Shown here piece after piece: positions 13,901 through 24,439 of a DNA stretch of 64,000 bases; within the stretch, counting starts at the first letter, position 1; the number at the start of each line of letters is the position of its first letter. The notes beneath the pieces were generated by a model. It saw only the letters and a list, made by a program, of their open reading frames with translations, had not been told where the DNA came from and did not search any database. Source of the DNA: Gyromitra esculenta (lineage: Eukaryota > Ascomycota > Pezizomycetes > Pezizales > Discinaceae); the NCBI GenBank assembly GCA_038503075.1, contig JBCAML010000005.1, forward strand, positions 2,232,001 to 2,296,000. The letters run 5' to 3'. A program made the position numbers and the translations under genes.

Positions 13901-15150
13901 TACAGCTTCTGCGCATTTCGCCAACACTCGCAGAGCCTGGGGAAAGCGACAAGGATGCGGCTAGCATAGGCCGTCCTTGCTGAGATAGCAGGCTTGCAAT
14001 ATGATTGGTCGATGAAAGTCTTAAGATTTGTAATTTACCAGGTCCAAAATGTTTCTCATGCGAAACCTTTGCTTTTATAATTACCGGGGGTTCCTTGAGC
14101 TTAACACAAAAGCTCCTAGTAATGATACTCTTTTCAACGGTGAAGAAAGACAAAGGTGATGTGTATCTTCCAAATTCCTTTAATCCATACTTTTAAGACT
14201 AACCTATAGCTATGTATCCTAGTCCTGTTGCAATTCTCATCTTCGGAAACCACTATTTGTATTTCTTTTTTTTTTCTAGGTGTGATATCCAATACCTGTG
14301 GATAGAACGTGGATGTATTGCGAGATCAATGGCGCCCCGTGTTCAATTAAAATAGCATTTTCAAAGAGGAAGGAGAAATCAACGACAATCCCTGCTTGAG
14401 ATTGATGCAAGGCTGTTCGTTGGTCTTATCTGCTGAGTTCATAAGCTTGAGGCCAGCCTTGTACAATTATTGAAACTTAGGCGATAGGTCAATATTTCCA
14501 TCATCTACCTTATTAGTAGGGTTTATCATAATGTAGGTTTCCAAAAATAGCGATTTAGACTTGAGAGCTTACATATATCTCAGGTCTTTTGCTGATCTCT
14601 CCTACATTAGTTCGCGCTAAAAAGTGCGCAGCTGCAGCAATTGCTTGATTAGCTAGCCAATGAGAACTCGCCCTATTAGAAGACAAATATCGAGTGATAT
14701 TTCATGAAATTATACCTTAAAGCAATCCGTAACAACCACAGAAACTACCACATCAGCTCGACCGAAACATCGATTATATAACATACATTAGTAAGTCTGC
14801 CCTGTGGAGCTCTTAGACTAAAATCCTGATAGGGATTCTAACAACAGTGCCCGAGAACTAAAACAGATACATCGAGTGATGGACGATGATTTATTTATGT
14901 TGGTGCACATGCCCTACTTACAGCGTCCTGTACCTTTCTGCCTTAATTATCCAAGTCATAGCTATGGTGAAAATTCCCCCCACGAAACTCCGCAGGGGGC
15001 CTCATATCACTAATATTTCTAGCACAAGCACATTTATTTGACCAGGGAATTGCCATGTTTAAGAGATTATATTTTTGTTTGTCGAGCAAAGCCACTACAC
15101 ACAGCGCAGTGTTTATAATTTATATTTTATTCACAGGCCAGATAACCAAA
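7990..15150. other. Long gene-poor region
   Basis: About 7 kb of A/T-rich sequence. Short open frames (for example minus strand 12684-12280, 134 codons, and 13696-13232, 154 codons, both with ATG) show no family signature, and many overlap others on the opposite strand. A minus-strand segment near 8860-9300 has an intron-like acceptor (TTTGCAG) and coding-like composition but no frame I can complete. I regard the region as decayed or repeat-derived. Confidence 0.4.
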
Positions 15151-15157
15151 CTTGTGG

Positions 15158-16601
15158 TTATACACTTTGACTAGATGCACGGTTTCTCGAATGGATTGGG
15201 ACCAAAGCAGGATTGGCATTGATCGCAAGTTTCTCAACGTAATAGTTGAACCAATCACTAGGCTCCGGAGCTGGGGCCTCAGGGTTGATGGTGGCGCAAC
15301 TCGCGTCGAATCTCAACGAATCGATTTCGCTCTACAGTTCCATCAGATTCACCGCCGGGCTTAACCTAGACGATAGAGTCGACGATGCACCCGCCGGTAT
15401 CAATGGTAGGGCAGTTTCCATATATTTTTGATCACATAAAGTTAACTTAGGTTCGAGATAAGGACAAGAGGGACTACGAGAGGGGTATTACCGAGCACCC
15501 TTAATGTTGCACCAGTTACTACCCGTACCACGAATATTCGGGGCGCCAGCGCGGCCTGGTCGATGATAAAATGGGATGGAAGACCCTGAGCGTTAAGGTA
15601 GGGGCTAAGAGACTTAGCGTAATAGAGCTCACTCTAATTCGGGCTATTGGGATCAGGGCCGTATATTTTACCAGGGGTGCTCGAGTTGTAGCTATTGTAA
15701 TTCGAAATATTGGTAGCAAAACTTTGAATCTTAGCTGTTGAGCCTGCACCAGCGACACCTGCTTGAAACCCTTGGCAGCTATACTACACGTACACAGTTA
15801 CTGTCAGACTATGAAGAAAGTAAAGATGGGAATGAGATCCCACCAGGCTCCAAGTTTCCGGACCATTCAGGCCGGTTGCTGTGTGCAGCATCGATATACA
15901 AGTTCACATTCGGCAGCTGAAGCTCCTGGACAGCATATGACAAACTCGTGATGTATGTAGGTGCAGCGGCATTGAATCTAGGCGAAGTTTCTTAGCTGAT
16001 TATCACATAGCCAAGTGGGTCAGGCGCGCGAACGACTACGTACTCAAGATCGATGTGAGGAGACTTGTTGATTGGGGCGAGAGCTGATCGATGAGCTGCT
16101 TATATTTGTTTAAACCTTCGTTGCTGACAGAAAGTTCACCACTAGAGGCACTAGCAGCGTAATCACAATCTAGGAGACCGTAGATCACGAAAGAAACGAT
16201 GATCTTCGTGAAGCTCTTCTAAGCGGTAACGGCTTCAGCGAGGTTATCATAGAGAACTTACCGATATAAAATAGAGAATAACATAACATCGATATCTTGG
16301 TTTGGATTAAATGGGTGTATGATTTAATACTTACATTGGGGAAGCTCGTCACCTGGATAAAGATGCTGGCGGTCTTAACAGTTCTCTTTTTGGTAGCATT
16401 AAAGGTATCTTCAACAGCCAAAAAGCTTGAGGCGGTTGACTCGAGCTTCCCAATGTACTCGGAATTAGCATACTGCAGACGATTCAGGAACAGATTATCA
16501 TCGCTACAAGCTCTCTCGCTCAAGAGCGGGTTACCAACTACAAGGGCTTGGAAAGCTAAGCTAAGCAGGAGAACAGCGGAGAACAGCGAGAATGAATACA
16601 T
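15158..16601 (-). pseudogene. Decayed GH6 cellobiohydrolase/endoglucanase
   Basis: GH6 enzymes are secreted and hydrolyse cellulose. Minus-strand frames, read together, cover the whole catalytic domain: an ATG at 16601 with a signal peptide (MYSFSLFSAVLLLSLAF), the YANSEYIGKLE region, then SGELSV, PNVNLYIDAAH, NWCNIKG, KPGGESDG and a C-terminal INANPAL. The gene is broken. There is an in-frame TAG at 16221-16219 before KSFTKIIVSFVIY, a one-base loss near 16070, a TAA at 15994-15992, a TAG replacing the expected Trp of the WVKPGGE motif at 15368-15366, and a further frame change after it. The family motif DLPDRDCAA reads as GLLDCDYAA; Pro-to-Leu, Arg-to-Cys and Cys-to-Tyr are all C:G to T:A changes. 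No cellulose-binding module is seen. It lies alone in gene-poor DNA. The family call is secure; the cause (RIP) is inferred. Confidence 0.85.
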
Positions 16602-16677
16602 TTGGTCTGAGCTGCTGAAGAGGATTCAGGGCAAGGACGAGAATGGGGATTGAGCTGGAAGAAAACTGTGCCTGGGG

Positions 16678-16688
16678 TTTATATAAAA
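16678..16688 (-). promoter_or_regulatory. TATA box of the GH6 pseudogene
   Basis: On the minus strand the sequence reads TTTTATATAAA about 80 bp upstream of the GH6 ATG. This is a reasonable TATA element, suggesting the copy once had its own promoter. Confidence 0.5.
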
Positions 16689-16699
16689 ATTTCCAGCTA

Positions 16700-19200
16700 T
16701 GTCTCATGTATTACCAAACATCAAGCAATAAAATTGGCATTCAGAACGCTATTATCTTACAGCTTGTGCCAAGTAATATTCCAAAACCCGAGCTGTTTTT
16801 TCCAGACATTTCTCCAAAACCTCATCTATATAGGGCACGGGGGGTTTTTTTTTTGCCTCCACGATGCGTATACTGAGTTCAGAGGACACTCGTCTTTCCG
16901 TATCAAAGAAACAAAAATTATACGGCGCGATGCTCCGGAGTCGATAATACCGAAAGAGAACTGTATCCCAGCATTATCCGAGCAAGGCGTTTTGTTCGAT
17001 ACATGGGGCTATCAAAAACTATGCTAAGAGTAGATGTATAGCAGAGAGCCCCACAGAGTACCTAGTGCATGGAGTTTTCAACTTCTTCAGTGACCGACGC
17101 AAAACAATACGATCCCACGCAGCAGCAGAGGAAAATCCGGGGGATAGAGACACGGGAATCTCACCGGAGTGGTTTCCCATCGTACTAGACTTTATAGCAA
17201 GGTCCTCGCTACCTGCAGATAAGGTTAGGAGAAATAGAGTGAGGTCCGGGTCCTTGTATATATTCTAGCCCAGTAAACTAAGCCGAATTACACACATCTT
17301 TCCAACATCTTTAACTCGGTTAGAATCATAAGTGATGAACCCAGCGACATGATATCAATATGTTCGTACTGCATCTCCAGACCAATCATATCCTCTGAAT
17401 AGCATGCAGGTACAGTAACCGAAAGCTCAACCGACCCAGAGTTAATGCGATGACTGAATGGAAGCTCGCTTCGAATTTATAATCTAAAGGAAATAGAAAA
17501 TACTCTTACCAATCAACGATAAACATAAACAAGCGATCCCAATTCCTCGATGCGATAATATAGAGATGCTTTGTGGGGGTGATGGGATTCTAAAAACGTC
17601 CGCAAATTACAATCAGCTGTACCCCTGATCAGAGCCGATCGAGGCACGGCAAGACATCTGCAAGTAACATAGCCCCCAAACGTTTTCGAGAACGGAAACC
17701 TGGGGATTGTGTAGCGTGAACTTTTAGAAAAAGTAAAAAGTCGAACCGGATCCAAAATTCATTGCGTAACTTGAGTTGCCATTGGAGCTATGACATTCAA
17801 TGGGAACTCTGTAATCCACGGAAGTACCCTAACACGTTTTTAAAGTACAGATGTCTCAGTTCACCAAGATGGTGGCGTGAAATCTGTAGTAGATGATACG
17901 CGAGAACGGAGAAAATATCGTTTACTACAAGTAAACGGTCCTATTAAAACTGCCTCATATCAAAAACTACCGGAGATCCTAGACGTATCTGTGCTCCTGC
18001 GGCAGCGAATCGCTTAAACGAGTTGAATTCCCTGCTCAAAAACAGCTAAGGTTAACTGACCATTCATACTAAATTGCCCCGGGTGCACAGAGAGTAAAGA
18101 TATACATGCATAAAAGTATCACGATACCAGTCATTCCGACGGCCCAGATGCCATTATCAAAGAACGACGTCTTTTTCTACTACATTGTGTCTGATATGTT
18201 GCCTTGTTTATTTGTAGTATACTATCTACCGTTAAAGCCCCGAATTGAGATCAGTTGAGATCACGTTCGAGGCAACCAGGTGTTCATCGATTGCAAAATC
18301 CACGAAGTACGGACACAGACCATGAATCACACTCTACAGCACGAGTAAATGCATCAATATACGCATCATCCACGTGGATAAAGTGGCAAACGGTACAAAG
18401 CGACGCTTCTTCTGATGCTTTTCTCAGCGTTGTAGAGAAAACCACCCATGAACAGTCTACAAAAGCTTTAGCAAATCAAACAGCGTAGGAAAGATAGCAG
18501 ATACAGGCAACTATGCCTAGATTTTGCCCGCAAAAGAACAAAAGACTTGCCCTATTAGGCCATCTCCCCTTGTATCATCTCCCATGCTCCAAGAATTCAA
18601 TACAAGCCTGAGTATACTGTAATTATATGCCCCAGTTATATATGCGCTATTACTTAACTAGGATAGGAAGGCACTCCATTTCCATCCAACAACGCTACAC
18701 ACTCGCGGCCCTGTCGCTCCATAAATTTAGAGCAACGCATATGTGCCGTTTTTCGGATTAAACCTAAAGCGTAAAAAAAGGCACCCCACAAGCACGTCTT
18801 TCAAAAGACTCCCCACGTTACTCTAGACGTCTCGCAACGAAGAAATACATGAACTAACTGCAGGATAAAAACCACAATCTTAAGAGCCCTACTCCAAACC
18901 ATGTCTTCTATCGATTCTTATAGTAGCAGTCATATGGATGCACACGTATGTTTTAACCCCAGTCAGCCAGGTCAGCCAGGGCCTAAAGGAAAAAATGCCT
19001 TCACTACAGATATACCCTGACCTCACAAAGTATAGTACTATCCGTGCTCAGCTATACGGTTACCTGTGATGGTCAATTGTAGCACAAATGTTCACATCAC
19101 TTGTGTTGGTGGCACATACACTTACCTGCAAGAAATAGGATACTCTAAGGAACGTCAGAACTCAAAGTAAATTTAGCAACAAAGTTAGGGCAATTCTAAG
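16700..19200. other. Gene-free stretch
   Basis: A/T-rich sequence upstream of the GH6 pseudogene. Open frames are short and unrecognised. There is a short duplicated GTCAGCCAG-type motif near 18960-18980. Nothing else is supported. Confidence 0.45.
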
Positions 19201-19236
19201 TGTGTGGAACCTATGAAAAGAAAAACAGTCCGTGTA

Positions 19237-19533
19237 GTACAACGTACGGCAAAAAAGGATCGAGAAACGTGAGACTTGGGGTTCGGGGCTGTCATTGGCT
19301 TCCCAGAGTTTTCGAGGAAGATTCTAGCAGTGAGATTAGCCACAAAGCCTTGTCAGCAGACCCCGGTTTCTCGATCCTTTTTTGCCGCACGCTGTACTTG
19401 TGCTCTAGCATAAGTACCTGAAAACAAGGGTAAGGCTTTGGCCAACCAAATTTTGACTCGCTGCTGCGGGACGAATTAAAAAACTTTGCCACCAAAAGGC
19501 ATTTTCAGGTACTTATGCTAGAGCATGAGTACA
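19237..19533. repeat. Two adjoining inverted repeats (possible transposon remnant)
   Basis: Arm A (19237-19268) is the inverse of 19366-19397 over 32 bp with two mismatches. Arm B (19393-19424) is the inverse of 19502-19533 over 32 bp, also with two mismatches. A' and B overlap at a central GTAC-containing joint. All four mismatches are transitions. The spacers are 97 and 77 bp with no coding capacity. It may be a decayed non-autonomous element or two nested ones. Confidence 0.75.
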
Positions 19534-19960
19534 AAAACACGTTGTGCTCGATGGGGTACCCAGGTCAGGACGAAGCGTTGAATCCAATAACCGCACAGAT
19601 CCGCGACGCACTAGAATACAGCGGAATGCCTACAGCAGGGCACAGTGATATCAGCAGAGCCGCGTTCGTGGCAATGCTTCATCTCTAACCTGAATTCGTT
19701 CTCCAGCAACAAACAAGCGAACACGACTAGCAATTGAGAGTGTAATACATACCCTTTCCGCGAAGCCATCAATTTCACCAAAGAAACTCGGCTCAAGTTA
19801 CTCAACCGCGCAGCATTAACTCTCCATCTAGATTAAACCCCCCCCCCTATATATAGACCATTACACATTCCATTACGCCTTCCATTAACCCAACCGAAAA
19901 ACCAAGCCCAAGTAAGCACTGTCTCAGCTATAGCCTTATGAAACCATTGCCAACTACATA

Positions 19961-20405
19961 CAGTGCTTCCCTACCTACCGGCGCTCCCTCGGTAACGGCG
20001 CAGCATTTTGACCAGATTGCAACGCCCGAAGTTTCCCAACAAGCATTTGTAGGATGTACCGAAAATTTACAGTATGATAGCATGATATCTGGTGTATAGT
20101 CTACCGAGTTTAATTTATACAAACTTGTTGAGTTTAGTGTTGTCCCTGTTCTTGTAGCTGAGTATTGTGGTCATGCATATGGCTCTTTGCACAAACTAAA
20201 CCAGCACAAAACCCCAACTCTAGAGATGGGCTACTGCAACCAAGAACAATTGCACACATTAGATTTTCTCCTATATTACTTTACTAATACTATTCCTCAA
20301 CTCGCATTTTTTTGAGTTTTTCCAATTGTTTTTGGTGCTTCTAAAATCTAGTGGCCCAAACACCGCGCCGTTACCGAGGGAGCGCCGGTAGGTAGGGAAG
20401 CACTG
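19961..20405. mobile_element. MITE-like element with 41-bp perfect TIRs, Tc1/mariner-pogo type
   Basis: The terminal inverted repeats at 19961-20001 and 20365-20405 match perfectly over 41 bp and begin CAGTGCTTCC. They continue about 13 bp further inward with mostly transition mismatches. TA flanks both ends (19959-19960 and 20406-20407), as expected for a TA target duplication. The 445-bp body has no transposase frame, so it would depend on a related autonomous element. The CAGTG terminus and TA target point to the Tc1/mariner-pogo (Fot1) group; that assignment is inference. Confidence 0.8.
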
Positions 20406-20407
20406 TA

Positions 20408-23400
20408 CATGTAGCTCCAAACATAAACCTACACACTCGATCTCACACCCATACCCAAGCTTAAGCTTACGCCAACATTACACCCTTACCAGCAGAACCC
20501 CCCACCCCCCCCCCCAAGTGCAAGTAATATCGTGTGCTTATGCCATGGTGCAAATAATCAAGAATGCCTATATCGAACAATCCAGCTTCATTTCCCCTTC
20601 TAGGTTAGCGTTTACCAATTAGCTAGCTAGCCTAAATTTCAACCCTAGCCCTGCTCAAGCTTATTTCTATTTTTATCCTTCCCCTGTCTAGTTCATCTTA
20701 ACGTGGAAGGTTAATTACCGAGTAAAATCATAGTACATCACTCGAATTTATATTAGTGCAAGACATCACGTGATAGGGTTATATTTGTGCATACCTCTTC
20801 TTTAGAGTAGAGCTCAAATGGGGAAAGAAAGGGAGAAGAGGGAAAAGGAATGCTAGGAGAAATGCTGAGATTTGGTTGGTGCTTTAGTCTGATGAGTTTC
20901 CTATCGTGCTTATTGCTATGGTATGGCGCAGGTAAGATGGTTGTCAGGATACATGTACTTACCCACCTATGTAGGTAGGTAGGTAGGAAATTTACGGCAG
21001 GGGATTCCGAAGTGACGATTCAAGTTCTTGCGATCTCGACCAGGCACTGTGAACTACATACCACCACCACCACCACACAGCTAAACCAATTGGGGGGGAG
21101 GGGGGAGAGGGAGAGGTGAAGATGATGATATCAGTAGTGTATGTATATGTGCTCTATAATTGGGAGAATAGAGATTTACTAGCGGAATGGGGTACATGCG
21201 CCCTAGTTTTCTCACTAGCGGAATCTTCCATATGGTGCCGTAAGCTTGCATTTTTTTTTGTCTACGTTTTTGTCCACGGTTACCAACACCAATCTTTCAG
21301 CATGGACATTTCAAAAATAATAATAATAATCAAAGGATGTGCAGAAGCCAAGAAATCGCATCATGAGCAAGCGTTATCTTAGTCGTGTTCATGAAACGTA
21401 AGTTTTTTTTAGCGACCAGGCCAACCGGGGGGTTTTAATCCCCGCGAACCACAACTACAGAATGGAAAAGAAAAAGAAAGAAAAAAAACACTCTAGAAGT
21501 TCCCTTCGGTATGGCTTTTTTTTTTTTTTTTACTTTATTATTTTATGTTTGGACGAAAACAAAGTGGTCTGGAAGGGAATTTGGTTGCCGTGAACAGGTG
21601 ATCTAATTTTTTATGCGGATAAAACACGTGATCGCTAGCGAATGGAGAGGGGCCTGAATTAAGGCGACCGTGGGATTTTCGCCGAGTTTTACTGCGTGTA
21701 GAAAGTTGAGGGTTTTTCTTTCTTTCTTTCCTTTAGTGTTGAGAATGCGTTGGGGGGAGAGGGAGGGTTTAAGGCGGAATTTCGACTCAGGGCGCAGTTG
21801 AGATACATACAGTACGCAGCCTGGGGGACATACAGGGCGGCTGTGGATCTTTATAGAGGGGAATTGGATACGGAGGGTCATGGGGGAGATCCCAGTGCTA
21901 GTTGACTCACGCTTTAGTATCCAGGGCGCAGAGTTTCAGTGGAATTTTGTAGTAAAGCTATCCGAAATACTCTGCTCTGGCAGATTAATTTCGGCGATGA
22001 GAAAAGACTATCGCAGAATAATATCCGCCCGAGACAGCGGGGGGAGGCCCGACCTATCGAGATTGCGAATGTCGTACCATGTACTTTGCTGAAACAGGTG
22101 GTAGGATGCGCGAAACCAAGCGCGAAAACTGTCACTCCCTAGAATAACCGGCATCATCTCGTGCTTGAGTCTTCACATCCCGTTTCTGAGGCCCTTCTGC
22201 ACTTTTCACCCACGTTCCACGAGTGAGCGTTGGAGAAGTGGAAATCGATACCTATCCATGGAAAAGGGATGGTTCCCGATCTCCGGAAGTGTATTTGTGA
22301 TATCAACACAAAAATCAAAAATAGCTGGGGTTGGTTGGGCTGCCTGGCTGTTGGTTGATGTTTTGCAGGTTTTGAAACCTACCGGTCAGGCACAGCAACC
22401 ATGTACCGGTATTCGCACGATTCTTGATTTCGATTTAGTTATTCGGGAATTGATAACATGATAGGTAAGATCTTGGAAGGGGGCATCTAGGACCACTTCT
22501 TCCAGAGGTATCAAGAAGCCTTTCCGTGATAACAGCTAGCTCCAAGTGATGGGGGCTATTAGTCACTCAAATTGCGAGCTCATTCGAGAAGCCACTGAGC
22601 TATGCCTTGTAGATACTTTTTATGTAGCGTTCTATCTCCGTACAAAACTACATGTACTAACGTACGCCAACATGGATGCAAGTGAGGATGACGGGAGATC
22701 TTCGATTACGAATCGGCACGGGATACCGAGAAATGGGGAGCTGCCGATGGGTCGTGGGATGCAAACATCCGGACCGGTTGCAGTTCCCGAGTGATCTGAC
22801 AGCCGGGTAACTTGGGTCCCTGCAGCTGCGAGTGCCCCAGCGTCCAACAGCAGCAAGTTATTTTTCGCCCCGCTTCTGCTGCGTTCTTTGCCTGTTTGCC
22901 TGCCGAATCAAACGGAGAGCATTAAAACCATTCACGAACACGTACGCTACTGTTCATTCTTACTCCTCTCTTGCCTGTTTGCAAACGACGTGGCAGTCTC
23001 CACACGGGGATAAAATAAAAATAAAATAAAAAATTCGCCCGGAAAAAATAAGAAAAACGGCCGGGGGAACATTGAGTCAGCCCAACCAGGACCAAGACCA
23101 AGCTGTCGAACAAGTCACTCTCCCATCCACTTCCGTCCTTCCATCCCTCCGCCGTTTCCCTCCCCTCCTCCTCCTCTCCCCTCCCCTCCCTCCCTCCACC
23201 TCCACCCTACTCTACCCACACTACCTCTGCCTCTGCCTCTACCTCTACCCTCCCATCCATCCACCCATCCCTCCCTCCCTCCCACCTCCCACCTCCCACC
23301 ACCATCTCCTCCCCTCATATCCTGTGCTAGCCCATAACAGTTTTGGCAATCCACCACCTTCTTACTCAACAAGAGTGGGTTAGGTGCGAATAGAGCAAAG

Positions 23401-23700
23401 CAAACTGAGCTGCTCGTGACTCGCTTGTTTTCGTAGTCAGCAACGGCACCGCCCGCCACCCGCTTAAAGCCTACCACCCGCAGAACCTGCGTCCCCTCTC
23501 CCTCCTTCCTTCCTTCCTTCCCCTTCTCTCCAACACAACTTCCCAAGTTTTTCCTTCCGTTGTTGTCGGTCGCATTTTGCTCCTTTGGATCACACACCAC
23601 GCACCACACACATCCCCTCGCCTGTACCCACATCACGCTTATCCTTTTCAACCCCACGTACTTCCCACCATTGTGCTGTAAAAGAAAGAAATAATACCTA
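20408..23700. other. Gene-free stretch with homopolymers and pyrimidine tracts
   Basis: Contains C, G, A and T runs (for example near 20500, 21090 and 21523), a TAGG repeat near 20970-20990, and a long pyrimidine-rich tract at about 23110-23530. The tract probably belongs to the promoter or 5' UTR of the plus-strand gene at 23789. No gene was recognised. Confidence 0.5.
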
Positions 23701-23788
23701 ATATCCCTAAATCCCTAAATCCCCCCCCCAAATCCCATCCAAAACTAAATCAACCAACCATATCTCCTCCCCCCCACCATTACATACC

Positions 23789-24439
23789 ATGGGCGTTCCA
23801 CTTCGTCGTCCACAGTCGCCCTCACGACGTGCAAATTCAGCAAGCAACCACTCAAACCCTAATATCTCCTCATCCAATAATAGCCGCAGTAGCACTAGCA
23901 GCACCACTTCCAGCATCACCAGCAACAACACCAGCAGCAGCACAAGAAAAATCTCTAAAAGTAGAAAATCACGGTCGCGTTCGACCTCTCCTCGGCCAAG
24001 AAATAGTTATTATATCGATAATCCCTTCCTACAACGGCGACCAGTCGTGATGATGGTGCCTAACAGTTTGCTCCCTGTGTCCGCTTACTTTCCCCGTGAC
24101 TACGAGTTCGAGGATGAGGGGTACGATAGTTCGTCTTCTTCGACGTCGGAAGCTTCAATCCCTGCACCAGCTCTGGGGTGGCGACCAACACAGGGAACCC
24201 TGGAGATGGAATTCATGTTCGGAGATATGGACGAAGAGTTCATGCAAGAGCTTACGAGGGAGAGTACCCCGAGCAGTGACGACGATGAGGTTATGATGGA
24301 AATGGATTTAAATGCATCTGGCTCAGACGAAGAAGAAGAGACAGCCACATCGATGTATGATTACTCCTCAGGAGATGAAGGTACACATGAAAGACAAGAT
24401 CGGATGGGAGGAAGAGTGGTGGACGAAGACTACGACTAG
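23789..24439 (+). CDS. Ser-rich/acidic protein of unknown function
   Basis: I do not recognise a family. The single exon of 216 codons starts at an ATG in a good context (ACCATGG). The protein has a basic, Ser/Asn/Thr-rich N-terminus (about 1-75, with an RKSRSRSTSPRPR stretch resembling a nuclear-localisation or RS-like segment). A more ordered middle (YYIDNPFLQRRPVVMMVP, about 78-105) follows, then a Ser/Glu/Asp-rich acidic C-terminus ending DEDYD. Most of it is probably disordered. The conserved-looking middle and codon structure argue that it is real. It is preceded by a CT-rich leader and followed by a GCAC repeat. Function is unknown; a nuclear or chromatin role would be a guess from composition only. 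Confidence 0.6.
   Translation: MGVPLRRPQSPSRRANSASNHSNPNISSSNNSRSSTSSTTSSITSNNTSSSTRKISKSRKSRSRSTSPRPRNSYYIDNPFLQRRPVVMMVPNSLLPVSAYFPRDYEFEDEGYDSSSSSTSEASIPAPALGWRPTQGTLEMEFMFGDMDEEFMQELTRESTPSSDDDEVMMEMDLNASGSDEEEETATSMYDYSSGDEGTHERQDRMGGRVVDEDYD

Noticed and set aside
23110..23540. Long C/T-rich tract that might be a repeat array
   Set aside because: It is an irregular pyrimidine tract just upstream of a gene, which is usual for fungal promoters, not a CRISPR or satellite array.
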